Assembly (NCBI GenBank): GCA_947588885.1
Contig: CANQAH010000097.1
Span: 1-35,268 of the forward strand
Direction of reading: 5' to 3'
From: an uncultured Clostridia bacterium
Lineage (GTDB): Bacteria > Bacillota > Clostridia > TANB77 > CAG-508
Length of the DNA: 35,268 bases
In this document: positions 25,996 to 35,142 of the stretch, piece after piece
Layout of the letters: each line of letters starts with the position of its first letter
How positions within the stretch are numbered: the stretch's first letter is position 1
Made by a program: the position numbers and the translations under genes
Notes under the pieces: generated by a model
Database searches by the model: none
What the model saw: only the letters and a program-made list of their open reading frames with translations
What the model was told of the DNA's origin: nothing

Positions 25996-26721
25996 TTATT
26001 TATAATGTATGTCTTCATCAAATAAAATTTTATCATCTTGTGATAATTCTTCTCTTTGTTCTTCGCTATGTGATATTCTTGCTGATAAATAAAATATAAA
26101 CAACGCTAAAAGTATATAAATTGCAATATATATTGTTGATTTTATTTTAAAGTTTCTATATGATGCTTTGCTTTTTTCAATATAATTTTCTTTTGCTGTT
26201 GTTAATTTTACTCCTGTAAATCCTATAGATATTTTTTCTCCATCTTCACTTTTTTCATTTTGTTTTTCATATTGTTCATAAAATTCTTCAAATTTTTCTT
26301 CTGTATATTTACTATTCATGTTTATTTGCATTCCAATAGTTACAATTATTATACACATTGAAACTATAGCTATTATTTTTAATAATTTTATCATTTCTTC
26401 TTTACTTCTAGATAAAAATGTTGTAACTACTGCTAATATTATTGAAATGAGTGGTGTTATGAGTTGAATAGTTAAAAGATTTTGTTTTTCTTTCATAATA
26501 GGATCATTAAAATCAGTTTTACCAAGCCAAATAAAAGTTATTGCTCCAATTATAATAACTAATAATGTTGATATTATTTCCATTAGTAAAAAGTTTTTGT
26601 CATAGTGTATTATGTAATAATATCCAAAATGAGTATGATAGAATCCTCCACTGTTATTTGAATTATTATTGTCATTATTATTTATTGTTATATTAGGGGC
26701 TTCTCCTCTTCCTCTAAACAT
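25996..26721 (-). CDS. Membrane protein with Asn-rich N-terminus
   Basis: A 241-residue protein. An N-terminal segment rich in Asn (ITINNNDNNNSNNSGG) is followed by membrane segments near 46-66, 84-103, 112-130 and 195-213, with a charged Glu/Lys segment between the third and fourth. No family recognised. AAAAGGAG lies upstream. It converges with the gene at 25389. Upstream it faces the repeat copy at 26863. Confidence 0.7.
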   Translation of the reverse strand: MFRGRGEAPNITINNNDNNNSNNSGGFYHTHFGYYYIIHYDKNFLLMEIISTLLVIIIGAITFIWLGKTDFNDPIMKEKQNLLTIQLITPLISIILAVVTTFLSRSKEEMIKLLKIIAIVSMCIIIVTIGMQINMNSKYTEEKFEEFYEQYEKQNEKSEDGEKISIGFTGVKLTTAKENYIEKSKASYRNFKIKSTIYIAIYILLALFIFYLSARISHSEEQREELSQDDKILFDEDIHYK

Positions 26722-26862
26722 ATGTATTCTCCTTTTCTAAAAAATTCATATTTTGCTATATTAATATTATATATTATGTTTTTTTCTTTTTCTATAAAAT
26801 TTTAATATTCTTATATTTCATTTCTGATTCAATGATAATAAAAAATTATTTTCCTATAATAG

Positions 26863-27017
26863 AACAAAAGCGGACATTTTTATATGTCATACTATATAAA
26901 TTTATTGCAAAGTCCGCGTCTTTGTTCTATGCGCCAAATTTTTGTAAAAAAATTTGTGTGCAAATTGGGCGAAGCCTTTATCTTATAGGAAATTCGGAGA
27001 ACTTTCCTATAAGATAA
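26863..27017 (-). repeat. Complete copy of the three-hairpin repeat, reverse orientation
   Basis: The full element on the minus strand: hairpin 1 with TTATCTTATAGGAAA and TTTCCTATAAGATAA, hairpin 2, and hairpin 3 with GCGGAC and GTCCGC. It is nearly identical to the array units at 20474. It fills most of the 336-base gap between the membrane protein genes; 26722-26862 is otherwise AT-rich upstream sequence with a TTCCTATAATAG half-arm just before the copy. Confidence 0.95.
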
Positions 27018-27018
27018 C

Positions 27019-27050
27019 AAAAAACCAATTCCTTTTTAGAAATTGGTTTT
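27019..27050 (-). terminator. Terminator after the gene ending at 27058
   Basis: On the minus strand AAAACCAATT pairs with AATTGGTTTT around a ten-base loop, followed by TT. Confidence 0.75.
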
Positions 27051-27057
27051 TATATAA

Positions 27058-27855
27058 TTATTTTATTTCGGTACCTCCCCATTCAACGACAACAAATCCT
27101 TTTCTCTCTGGGGTTTCTATTTTTTGTTCTTTAACCTGTATTGGTTTATCTAAACCTTTATATGTCATTAATACCCTTATTATAGTGTCAGGATTTCCTG
27201 ATACTTCTAATCCCATATTTTGATTTATTTCTTCTTTTGTTGCAAATCTTATGTAATTATATTTATTGCTTTGTAATCGTGGCAGCCAGTATACTATAAA
27301 CTCCTCTGCTTCTCTTTCATTTAATCCTAATATATCTAATTTTTCTTCTAAAAATTCTTTTACCTGAGAACTTTCAACTACAAATCCTTCATCTTCTATT
27401 TTAAATTTTACGTTATTATTGTTTTCGTAATAAAGTGCATATAGATTTCTTCCGTCATCTAAATCTACTAAATCTCCGTTTGGTTTTGCTAATACTCTCC
27501 AACCGTCATTATCATAATTTGGATATGAACATGTTATATTTTCTTTACTTCCTAGTTTAACAGTTACTTCTTTTTCTTCTGTTGGATATAAATATATTAT
27601 AGGTTTAACTGCAATAGGACTTGTTTTTTCTCTTATATATATATTTGCAAAATGTAATCCTATTAACAAACATATAATCATTGATAAACATCCAACAGCA
27701 ATATGAATTCTTTTTACTTTTTGTTCTTTAGTAATTTCTGTTTTTTCTGTATATTGGCTGTCATCAATCTTATTTTTATTATTTGAAATCAATATTAAAA
27801 TAATTAATACTATAGCAATTGCTATGACCGAAAACATAATTATTTCTATTGGCAT
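27058..27855 (-). CDS. Membrane-anchored protein with KPIIYLYP motif
   Basis: A 265-residue protein with two N-terminal hydrophobic segments (about 4-22 and 50-72) and a large outer domain that begins KPIIYLYPTEEKEVTVKLG and ends FVVVEWGG. I recall similar hypothetical proteins with this opening motif in Firmicutes and other bacteria, but no function. The domain continues with NYDNDGWRVLAKPNGDLVDL and an IVYWLPRLQ segment, and looks beta-rich. The weak ribosome site leaves the exact start a little uncertain. It lies just downstream of the tRNA-Thr and sigH on the same strand. Confidence 0.7.
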   Translation of the reverse strand: MPIEIIMFSVIAIAIVLIILILISNNKNKIDDSQYTEKTEITKEQKVKRIHIAVGCLSMIICLLIGLHFANIYIREKTSPIAVKPIIYLYPTEEKEVTVKLGSKENITCSYPNYDNDGWRVLAKPNGDLVDLDDGRNLYALYYENNNNVKFKIEDEGFVVESSQVKEFLEEKLDILGLNEREAEEFIVYWLPRLQSNKYNYIRFATKEEINQNMGLEVSGNPDTIIRVLMTYKGLDKPIQVKEQKIETPERKGFVVVEWGGTEIK

Positions 27856-27889
27856 AATAGTTTTTCCTCTGTATTTCTATATGTATATT

Positions 27890-27965
27890 TGGAGCTTCCA
27901 GCCAGAATCGAACTGGCGACCTCATCCTTACCATGGATGCGCTCTACCTACTGAGCTATAGAAGC
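27890..27965 (-). tRNA. tRNA-Thr (GGT anticodon)
   Basis: Minus-strand cloverleaf: acceptor GCTTCTA with TGGAAGC (one G-T pair), D-arm GCTC/GAGC, anticodon stem CATCC/GGATG with loop ATGGTAA (anticodon GGT), T-arm GCCAG/CTGGC with TTCGAAT loop, discriminator T and encoded CCA. It reads ACC/ACT threonine codons. It lies six bases from the sigH stop. Confidence 0.97.
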
Positions 27966-27971
27966 ATTTTT

Positions 27972-28625
27972 TTAATCATCATAGTTCAATAGGTTTTTTA
28001 TTGTTTTTTTTCTGATTCTTTGAATTGCATTATCAACAGATTTTACTGGTGCATTCAATCTTTCAGCAATTTCAGTATAACTTTCGCCGTCAGTATATCT
28101 GTGTAACACTTGTTTTTCAAATTCACTTAGTGTTTCATCTATTCTTTCTTCTATAAATTTATAATATTCTTTTTGAGTAACCGTATCTAATGGATCTTCA
28201 ACAGTGTTTGAATCAAAAACTTCTATTAAGCTAGTATCATCATTTTCATCATATGCTGATAAATTTAATGATAAATATGAATTTAATGGCATATGTTTTT
28301 GTCTAGTTGATGTTTTTATAGCTGTTTGTAATTGTCTTTCTATGCAAAGATTTGCAAATGTTTTAAATGAGCTTTGTTTTTCAGGGTCAAAACTTTTAAT
28401 AGCTTTAAATAAACCTATTAAACCTTCTTGCATTATATCTTCTTTTTCGGCTCCAATAATAAAATATTTTCCTGCCTTCATGTTTACAATATCTGTATAC
28501 TTGTTTAAAAGATAATCTAAAGCCATTTTGTTGCCTTGTTTTGTCATTTTTATTAAAGCTATATCATCAAGTTTATCAAATTCTTCATTTTGTAAATACA
28601 CATTTTGCATTTCTTTATATTCCAT
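27972..28625 (-). CDS. sigH: RNA polymerase sigma factor SigH (Spo0H)
   Basis: A 217-residue sigma-70 family factor. Region 2 has NKYTDIVNMKAGKYFIIGA then EDIMQEGLIGLFKAIKSFD and FKTFANLCIERQLQTAIKT, followed by RQKHMPLNSYLSL, which matches Spo0H closely; region 4 has a helix-turn-helix GESYTEIAERL with VKSVDNAIQRIRKK. In Bacillus and clostridia SigH drives early sporulation and competence genes. The start may be either this ATG (a very close AAGGA) or the one five codons later. It is preceded by a near-perfect sigma-A promoter. Confidence 0.92.
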   Translation of the reverse strand: MEYKEMQNVYLQNEEFDKLDDIALIKMTKQGNKMALDYLLNKYTDIVNMKAGKYFIIGAEKEDIMQEGLIGLFKAIKSFDPEKQSSFKTFANLCIERQLQTAIKTSTRQKHMPLNSYLSLNLSAYDENDDTSLIEVFDSNTVEDPLDTVTQKEYYKFIEERIDETLSEFEKQVLHRYTDGESYTEIAERLNAPVKSVDNAIQRIRKKTIKNLLNYDD

Positions 28626-28655
28626 TCCTTACATAAATTTGACTTATTTAGTAGT

Positions 28656-28684
28656 ATTATATTTACAAAAACTTTGCATGTCAA
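28656..28684 (-). promoter_or_regulatory. Consensus sigma-A promoter of sigH
   Basis: TTGACA (28679-28684) and TATAAT (28656-28661) on the minus strand with exactly 17 bases between them, about 31 bases before the start. Confidence 0.9.
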
Positions 28685-28700
28685 GCTACTAACTTAATTT

Positions 28701-29036
28701 TTATTGTAATACATCTTTAATTGCATCACCTATAATTTTATTTACATCAGCCATCATTACATTAAAACGAACTTCTTTGTCAAAGTAATCTTTAACATCT
28801 GGATTTTGTACTAATATTTTATATAATTCTTGTAATTTTGCCATTTTTTCTTCTGATTGTTTTTCTCCTTGAAGTGCTAATACTTGCTCTTCATATCTAA
28901 TTTTTTCAAATTCATCAATTTTATTTTTTAATTCTTCTACTTCTTTTACTTTATCTTTTGCTTCTTTATAATCTGTATATTCCTTACTTTCTTTTATTGC
29001 CCTTCCTAAATTATTTACTTCGTCATATACATTCAT
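28701..29036 (-). CDS. YlbF/YmcA-family regulator
   Basis: A 111-residue all-helical protein (NVYDEVNNLGRAIKESKEYT, then a charged helix and a VNKIIGDAIKDVL end) of the YlbF/YmcA family. In B. subtilis these small proteins form a complex with YaaT that affects Spo0A phosphorylation, competence, biofilm and RNase Y activity. It has an excellent AAGGAGG site. Its position between a glycosyltransferase and sigH fits a developmental role, by inference. It is one of several paralogue types, so no symbol is given. Confidence 0.8.
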   Translation of the reverse strand: MNVYDEVNNLGRAIKESKEYTDYKEAKDKVKEVEELKNKIDEFEKIRYEEQVLALQGEKQSEEKMAKLQELYKILVQNPDVKDYFDKEVRFNVMMADVNKIIGDAIKDVLQ

Positions 29037-29058
29037 TTTTTACCTCCTTAAAATAATT

Positions 29059-29085
29059 AAGAGGACTTTCTAATATTGTCCTCTT
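29059..29085 (-). terminator. Likely terminator after the GT4 gene
   Basis: AAGAGGAC pairs with GTCCTCTT across an 11-base loop; the minus strand continues TTAATTATTTT. It lies just before the ribosome site of the YlbF-like gene, so it could also act as an attenuator. Confidence 0.6.
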
Positions 29086-29108
29086 TTGTATAAAATATAT
29101 TTTTTATA

Positions 29109-30401
29109 TTACGCATATGCTTGACGTTTTTTAAATCCAAGCAAGCTTGTAATTTCTCCTTCTGTATTTTTTGCTTTTTTTGCTTTTTGAGCTTTTTCTT
29201 GTTCGATTTGTTTTGCTTGTCTTTCTGCCATTGTCTGACAAATTGCTTTTTGATATGTAAAATGTGTGTCTTGTGCTATTTTTGTCCAGCTAAATTTATT
29301 TTTAACATCTAATTTGGCTTGTTTAACTACATTAGCACATAATTGAGGATCATATAGTAGTGCTAATATTGAATCAGCTAATGAGTTTGCATTTCCAGCG
29401 TAACTTTTCATTCCATTTATACCATGATCAACAATTTCGTTTAATCCTCCAACATCTGATACAACTACTGGAACTCCTGCTAGCATTGCCTCTAATGCTA
29501 CTATTCCAAATGGTTCATATGTACTTGGAAATACTGAAACATCTGCACATTTATACATTTGGCATAAATTTTTGTGAGCTAAATATCCTGTAAAATAAAC
29601 TTTATTTGATATTCCTAAATAATCAACTTGTGCACGAAGTTCGTCTATCATTCCACCTCTTCCAGCAATAATAAGTTTAGCATCATTATATCCATTTAAT
29701 ATTTTGGGCATTGCAGCAATTAAATTTTGAATTCCCTTTTCATAAACAAGTCTTCCTGAAAATAAAATTATTTTTTCATTATCTGCAGCAAATTTTCTTC
29801 TGAATTCATAATCTCTCTCTATTCCTGCAAAGTTTGTTTGAGTAATTCCATTTGGAATTACATTTATTTTTTCATAAGGTAATCCAAATAGTCTTTGAAG
29901 TTCACTTTTCATATAATTACTATTTACTATAACTTCTGTTGCTTCATATGTTAGCATCCATTCAGTATCATTTATATATCTTTGTGTTTCATCATGTATT
30001 CCACTATTTCTTCCAGCTTCTGTAGCATGTATTGTAGCAACAATTGGAATATCATATGAATTTTTTAATGATTTTGCTGCATATGCAACTAGCCAATCAT
30101 GTGCATGTATAACATCAAATTTTCCTTCTTTTGCAATTAATTCATTAGCTTTTGCCACTAAATTAAAGTTTAATTGCATTATCCAATCTATAAAATTGTT
30201 AGGGCTTATCATATAGTTATCTACTCTGTACACTTTTACCCCATTGTCGTCTTCAAAATAAGGTACATCACCTTCTTTATATGTAACAACAGTTACATCA
30301 TGTCCATCTTTTATCAATCTTTGTGATAAATCATGTACAACTCTCGAAATACCTCCAACAATTCTTGGTGGATATTCCCATGATAACATTAAAATTTTCA
30401 T
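29109..30401 (-). CDS. GT4 glycosyltransferase, probable glycogen synthase
   Basis: A 430-residue GT-B fold enzyme of family GT4. N-terminal SWEYPPRIVGGISRVVHDLS; donor-binding FSGRLVYEKGIQNLI; E-x7-E motif in EPFGIVALEAMLAGVPVV. Family members include alpha-glucan synthases that use ADP- or UDP-glucose, and other sugar transferases. The neighbouring DUF4912 and GH57 genes on the opposite strand support storage-glucan synthesis. The C-terminus is a basic, Lys/Gln/Glu-rich tail. Start is at MKILMLSWEYPP with a close AAGGAAG. The exact substrate is inferred from context only. Confidence 0.85.
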   Translation of the reverse strand: MKILMLSWEYPPRIVGGISRVVHDLSQRLIKDGHDVTVVTYKEGDVPYFEDDNGVKVYRVDNYMISPNNFIDWIMQLNFNLVAKANELIAKEGKFDVIHAHDWLVAYAAKSLKNSYDIPIVATIHATEAGRNSGIHDETQRYINDTEWMLTYEATEVIVNSNYMKSELQRLFGLPYEKINVIPNGITQTNFAGIERDYEFRRKFAADNEKIILFSGRLVYEKGIQNLIAAMPKILNGYNDAKLIIAGRGGMIDELRAQVDYLGISNKVYFTGYLAHKNLCQMYKCADVSVFPSTYEPFGIVALEAMLAGVPVVVSDVGGLNEIVDHGINGMKSYAGNANSLADSILALLYDPQLCANVVKQAKLDVKNKFSWTKIAQDTHFTYQKAICQTMAERQAKQIEQEKAQKAKKAKNTEGEITSLLGFKKRQAYA

Positions 30402-30605
30402 TCTTCCTTTTTTGCCCCTTTCGTTTTTTCCATTTTTTTCTTTCGTTTTTACTAAATTCTTTTAATATTGTATATAATAACAAAAAAATTGTAAATAGAA
30501 AAAATAAAAAAATGTTTTTTTATTTTTTCGTGCTTTTCTCTTGTAATTCTACAAAATTATGTATATCATTATAGAAGATTATTATTTTACGAAGGAGGAA
30601 AAAGT

Positions 30606-31583
30606 ATGCCTAGGACAAAAAAAGAAGCAGAAAAAAACGAAGTGTTAGAAAAGGCTACTTCTGCTACTAAAAAGGCTACTTCAAAATCTATTAAGACAGA
30701 AAAAAAATCAGTAAAATCTACTAAAACATCTGCTAAAGTTTCTCCTATAAAAAAGATTGTCTCAAAAGGGAAAAAAATAACATCTTCTGTTAAAAGCTCA
30801 AAAAATGTTGATGACAAAAAGGTTTCTAAAAAAACTACTTCTTTAAAGAAGAATACTAAGGTAACTGTAAAAAAAGTTTCTTCTGCAAAGAAATCTGTAA
30901 AATTAAATAAACCTAAAGTTCTAAAAAAATTATCTACTTCTAGTCTTAAAAATATAGAAAAAAACTATGTAAATGTTTTAGAATATTATGATTTACCTTA
31001 TCGTTACAATGAAACTACAGTTAAAATATTAGCACAAACGCCAAAAGTTTTATTTGTTTATTGGGATATTTCTGATGAGGATAGACTTAATCTTAATAAA
31101 AGATATGGTGATTATTTCTTTAATGATACCTACCCTGTTTTAATTGTTCATAACAAAACTTTAAATTATGTTCAAGAAGTTGAAATAAATGATTTTGCAA
31201 ATAGTTGGTATTTATCTATTCCAGATGCACGCAGTGAATATTCTGTTGAACTTGGTAGAAGATTTAAAGAATATGCAAAAAGGAATCCAAATATGAATCA
31301 TAAAGAAGATTTGGATAAATTTTTACCTATCACCTCATCAAATAGTTTGATTATGCCTAATGATAGAGTTTTAATTAATGAAGTTAAACCAGAAGTTAAA
31401 TATAGAAATGTTAAAACAAACAAAGAATCTTATAAGTCAATACTTCATATTTTACAAAATAAAAATTATAATTTATTGGATTTTTATAGTTTATACAAAG
31501 AATTGTATCAAGTTGAAGATTTTATAAATGTATTTAGTTTAAATAATCCATCATCCGGAAACCCTACTTCAACTTTTAAATAA
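30606..31583 (+). CDS. DUF4912 protein with Lys-rich N-terminus
   Basis: A 325-residue protein. The first 115 residues are Lys, Ser and Thr rich (KKATSKSIKTEKKSVKSTKT and similar), low-complexity and probably disordered. A DUF4912 domain follows: YDLPYRYNETTVKILAQTPK, LFVYWDISDEDR and NSWYLSIPDARSEYSVELG. DUF4912 is often found next to glycogen-metabolism genes and may bind carbohydrate; the biochemical role is not established. AAGGAGG lies upstream. It is divergent from the GT4 gene, and just before the GH57 gene. Confidence 0.85.
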   Translation: MPRTKKEAEKNEVLEKATSATKKATSKSIKTEKKSVKSTKTSAKVSPIKKIVSKGKKITSSVKSSKNVDDKKVSKKTTSLKKNTKVTVKKVSSAKKSVKLNKPKVLKKLSTSSLKNIEKNYVNVLEYYDLPYRYNETTVKILAQTPKVLFVYWDISDEDRLNLNKRYGDYFFNDTYPVLIVHNKTLNYVQEVEINDFANSWYLSIPDARSEYSVELGRRFKEYAKRNPNMNHKEDLDKFLPITSSNSLIMPNDRVLINEVKPEVKYRNVKTNKESYKSILHILQNKNYNLLDFYSLYKELYQVEDFINVFSLNNPSSGNPTSTFK

Positions 31584-31585
31584 TT

Positions 31586-31628
31586 AGGCAAAGGTTCGTT
31601 TTCGTACTTTTGCCTTTAATTTTTATTT
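31586..31628 (+). terminator. Terminator between the DUF4912 and GH57 genes
   Basis: AGGCAAAGGT pairs with ACTTTTGCCT (one G-T pair) around a ten-base loop, then TTTAATTTTTATTTT. It may be a partial terminator, since the GH57 gene follows 33 bases later. Confidence 0.65.
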
Positions 31629-31660
31629 TAAATTTTAACGATTTTGAAAGGATAAACAAT

Positions 31661-33250
31661 ATGGATAAAAATAAAGGATATGTAACTTTCATACTTCATG
31701 CCCATTTACCATTTATTCATCATCCAGAAAGTGAAGATTATTTAGAAGAACAATGGCTTTTTGAAGCTATGTCTGAAACATATATTCCCTTATTATTAAA
31801 TTTCAAAAAATTAGAAGAAGAAGGCGTTAAATTCAGATTAACAATGACAATGACTCCTCCTCTTCTTTATATGCTTGATAATAAGCTTTTGCAAGAAAGA
31901 TATATTAAATATTTAAAGAAACACATCGAACTTGCTGAGAAAGAAGTTAAAAGAACTGTTTATGATGAAAGATTAAATTCTTTGTCAAAATATTATTTAG
32001 ATAGATATTCTAATGATTTACATGTTTTTAAAGATGTATATAATTGTAATTTGATAAATGGCTTCAAGCATTTTCAAGATGCCGGCTTTTTAGAAATAAT
32101 TACTTGTGGTGCAACACATGGCTACTTCCCTATTCTATATGTTAATCCTCAAGCAGTTAAAGCTCAAATTGCTGTCGGTGTTCAAACATATAAGAAATTT
32201 TTTGGCAGGCAACCTCGTGGTATTTGGTTACCAGAATGTGGATATGTTCCTGAAGCAGATCAATTTTTAAAAGAATTTGGTATTGAATATGCAATTGTTG
32301 AATCACATGGAATTTTATATGCTGATCCAGCTCCTGTTTATGGCACTTTTGCTCCTATAGTTTCTCCTGGTGGTTTAGTTGCTTTTGGTCGTGATATTGA
32401 ATCTTCAAAACAAGTTTGGAGTTCTATCATTGGATACCCTGGTGATTTTAATTATAGAGAATATTATAGAGATATTGGTTATGACTTAGATTATGATTAT
32501 ATTAAACCTTATATTGCTTCTAACGGTGTTCGTGTACATACAGGAATAAAATATTATAGAATAACTTCAAAAAATGGTGAAAAAGATTATTATAATCCTA
32601 GATGGGCTATGGATACAGCAGAAAAACAAGCTGGTCACTTTTTAGATTGTAGAACTGCTCAAATTGATAATCTTTCAAGCTTCATGGATGTTCCTCCTGT
32701 AGTTGTGTGTCCTTATGATGCTGAACTATATGGACATTGGTGGTATGAAGGTCCATACTGGTTATATATTTTATTTAAAAAAGTTTATTATGATGATTGT
32801 AACTTTACTTTAATCACACCTGGTGATTATATTGATAGACATCCTGAAATTCAAGTTGCCTCTCCTTGTAGGTCTAGTTGGGGTGCAAAAGGTTATAGTG
32901 AAGTTTGGTTAAATCCAACAAATGATTATGTTCATCGTCATTTGCATAAAGCTGCTGATAGAATGGTTGAACTTGCAAACCTTTATCCTGATGAAAATGA
33001 AGGTATTAGAAAAAAAGCTTTAGATCAATGTGCTCGAGAATTATTACTTGCTCAAAGTAGTGATTGGTTATTTATCATAACTAATGGAACAATGGTTGAT
33101 TATGCAAAAAAACGTATTAAGCAGCATATTGGTAGATTTACTAAATTATATTTTCAAATAAAAAAAGATGATATAGATGAAAAATTTGTTGATGATATTT
33201 ATGAACAAGATTTAATTTTTACTGATATTGATTATAGAATATATAAATAA
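31661..33250 (+). CDS. GH57 (DUF1957) alpha-1,4-glucan branching enzyme
   Basis: About 529 residues. GH57 motif 1 is FILHAHLPFIHHPE; the catalytic nucleophile Glu lies in GIWLPECGYVPEAD; the acid Asp lies in VCPYDAELYGHWWYEGP. These are the signature motifs of GH57 branching enzymes such as those of Thermococcales, with the C-terminal DUF1957 part (SSDWLFIITNGTMVDYAKKR). It introduces alpha-1,6 branches in glucan. The start is chosen at 31661 because AAAGGAT lies upstream and MDKNKGYVTFILHAH matches the family N-terminus. The GT4, DUF4912 and GH57 genes form one functional group. Confidence 0.9.
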   Translation: MDKNKGYVTFILHAHLPFIHHPESEDYLEEQWLFEAMSETYIPLLLNFKKLEEEGVKFRLTMTMTPPLLYMLDNKLLQERYIKYLKKHIELAEKEVKRTVYDERLNSLSKYYLDRYSNDLHVFKDVYNCNLINGFKHFQDAGFLEIITCGATHGYFPILYVNPQAVKAQIAVGVQTYKKFFGRQPRGIWLPECGYVPEADQFLKEFGIEYAIVESHGILYADPAPVYGTFAPIVSPGGLVAFGRDIESSKQVWSSIIGYPGDFNYREYYRDIGYDLDYDYIKPYIASNGVRVHTGIKYYRITSKNGEKDYYNPRWAMDTAEKQAGHFLDCRTAQIDNLSSFMDVPPVVVCPYDAELYGHWWYEGPYWLYILFKKVYYDDCNFTLITPGDYIDRHPEIQVASPCRSSWGAKGYSEVWLNPTNDYVHRHLHKAADRMVELANLYPDENEGIRKKALDQCARELLLAQSSDWLFIITNGTMVDYAKKRIKQHIGRFTKLYFQIKKDDIDEKFVDDIYEQDLIFTDIDYRIYK

Positions 33251-33331
33251 AGTGACAAGCTCTTTTTGGTTGCTGCTTGAATAAACTAATAGAAAGTGTC
33301 AATACTATTTTGGTAGGAGGCTTTCTTTTAT

Positions 33332-34165
33332 ATGTTTACTTTAATTTTAAATGATTCCAAAATGTCTGATTTAGTTTATTCCTATATTCTAAAAAATATG
33401 AATATTGAAAATTTAAAAATAAAAAAAGACGATACATGTATAATATTTAATTATAGCTCATCTGATTTACAACAAATCTCAATCTTACTTACTGATGTAA
33501 TAATATATTTTTACGAAAATAATTTAATAAATAATATTCTAAAGAAAAATTATTTTTATTTTACAGATGATGAACTAAATAAAATTTTAGATACTTGTAA
33601 TTCTATTTTGATAAAAGAAGATTCTAATCATAAAAAAGATCTAATATACCTATCTATTTTGGATTATCTTAAAGATAATTCAACTATGAATCTTGATGGG
33701 TTTATTCAATTTAGATTAAAAGATTATTTAGAAATTTTGGATTATTTGGTAGATTTAGCTGTAAATAATTTTATTATAAATCGTGAATATCTTAAATTTA
33801 TTGAATTATTGCAAGATTATATTTTTTCATCAGAATCAAAAATAGATATTGTTCATTTAATTTATTTAAAAAATGAATCTATTTTACTTGATAAATATAA
33901 AAAATCAATTCCTATTGATGATCATATTTTGGATGCAAAATATTTATCTGACATTTCTTTTTCTTCTAATGATTATTGTTTAAATACATTATTAAATATT
34001 TTGCCTCAAAAATTATATATTCATATTTTAGATGAATCTGACGAATTTATTAATACTCTTCAAAAAATATTTAAATCTCGAGCTATTTTATGTTTTGATT
34101 GTGACATTTGTAATTTATATAAAAATGCTTCTGAATTAGTTCATTCTGATAATCTAGATTTCTAG
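33332..34165 (+). CDS. ytxC: YtxC-like sporulation protein
   Basis: A 277-residue protein with the YtxC signature: NLDGFIQFRLKDYLEILDYL, then VDLAVNNFIINREYLKFIEL and a VHLIYL strand. YtxC is described as a putative sporulation protein in Bacillus and Clostridia, of unknown mechanism. GTAGGAGG lies upstream. It fits with sigH in suggesting a spore-forming lineage or ancestry. Between it and the GH57 gene, 33251-33331 holds no clear regulatory element. The stop codon lies inside the terminator hairpin. Confidence 0.8.
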   Translation: MFTLILNDSKMSDLVYSYILKNMNIENLKIKKDDTCIIFNYSSSDLQQISILLTDVIIYFYENNLINNILKKNYFYFTDDELNKILDTCNSILIKEDSNHKKDLIYLSILDYLKDNSTMNLDGFIQFRLKDYLEILDYLVDLAVNNFIINREYLKFIELLQDYIFSSESKIDIVHLIYLKNESILLDKYKKSIPIDDHILDAKYLSDISFSSNDYCLNTLLNILPQKLYIHILDESDEFINTLQKIFKSRAILCFDCDICNLYKNASELVHSDNLDF

Positions 34166-34180
34166 ATTATCTTTTTTTAT
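34149..34180 (+). terminator. Terminator overlapping the ytxC stop
   Basis: GATAATCTAG pairs with CTAGATTATC around ATTT, followed by seven T. The stop TAG (34163-34165) is inside the second arm. Confidence 0.85.
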
Positions 34181-34331
34181 ATAATAGAAAAGTGCTCCGC
34201 ATTTCCTATTATATAAAGGCTTCGCCCAATTTGTACACAAATTTTTTAACAAAAATTTGGCACATAGAACAAAGACGCAGACTTAAAAATGTTATAAATA
34301 GCGAAATTGTTAATAATGTCCGCTTTTGTTA
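34178..34331 (+). repeat. Diverged copy of the three-hairpin repeat
   Basis: Forward orientation. Hairpin 1 has arms TTATATAATAG and CTATTATATAA and loop variant TGCTCCGCA, preserving pairing with different bases. Hairpin 2 is kept. Hairpin 3 keeps the GACGCAGAC and GTCCGC ends but has a different interior. A further decayed hairpin 1-like piece follows (34330-34359). The 265-base gap to the TraX gene otherwise has nothing I can identify. Confidence 0.85.
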
Positions 34332-34430
34332 TAGAAAATTTCTTCTAGATTTCCTAGCTTAGTTTATCTCTATTGAAATATTATTTTTTCATTGCTATAA
34401 TTATTTTATATTTTAATAGGAGTAATTAAT

Positions 34431-35120
34431 ATGTCTAATTTTGTGTTAAAAATTATAGCTTGTACTGCAATGTTTTTGGGGCATATTCCTTTCGCTGAAA
34501 GTGCTTTAGCTATTCCTTGTATTTTTATAGGAAGATTAGCTTTTCCTATTTTTGCTTTTCTATTAAGCGAAGGATATGTGTATACTAAAAATTATAATAA
34601 ATATTTAAAAAGGCTCTTAGTTTTAGCTTTTATTTCTCAAATACCTGCATACCTTCTTTTCTTTAATGACTTTTCTACATTGTATTTGAATATATTTTTT
34701 ACTTTAGCTTTAGGTTTACTTGCTATAAGAGTCTTTGATAAAATTAAAAATAAGTTTTTTTCTTATCTTATTATATTTTTATTAGTTGTTGTTGCAGAAG
34801 TTTCTGGATGTGATTTTGGTGGAATTGGTGTTTTGATGATTTTATTTTTTTACATTGCCAAAAGTCATGGCAGATTTTTCTTAGTAGTTTCACAGCTATG
34901 TTTAATGTTTTTATTATTTGCTGATGATTATGCTGTATATCCATTAACACTAGCTCGCCTTTATTATATTACTATTCAACTGATTTTTACTATTGCATCT
35001 TTAATATTTATAAATTTATATAACGGAAAACTTGGAAAAACAAATCAAAAAAACAAATTACTTTTTTATTTCTTTTATCCAATTCATTTAGTATTACTTT
35101 GTTTAATAAAATATTTTTAA
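34431..35120 (+). CDS. TraX-family membrane protein
   Basis: A 229-residue protein with about seven membrane segments. The N-terminal LKIIACTAMFLGHIPFA, then GRLAFPIFAFLLSEGYVYTK, matches the TraX family, originally a pilin N-acetyltransferase of the F plasmid; chromosomal Firmicutes members have unknown substrates. The start is supported by AATAGGAG. It ends near the window edge and is followed by another repeat copy. Confidence 0.85.
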   Translation: MSNFVLKIIACTAMFLGHIPFAESALAIPCIFIGRLAFPIFAFLLSEGYVYTKNYNKYLKRLLVLAFISQIPAYLLFFNDFSTLYLNIFFTLALGLLAIRVFDKIKNKFFSYLIIFLLVVVAEVSGCDFGGIGVLMILFFYIAKSHGRFFLVVSQLCLMFLLFADDYAVYPLTLARLYYITIQLIFTIASLIFINLYNGKLGKTNQKNKLLFYFFYPIHLVLLCLIKYF

Positions 35121-35142
35121 TTGAATTTGGCAAAACCATTAG

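Noticed and set aside
33251..33331. T-box or riboswitch leader before ytxC
   Set aside because: Too short (81 bases) and no T-box motif or recognisable aptamer; only a strong ribosome site is seen.
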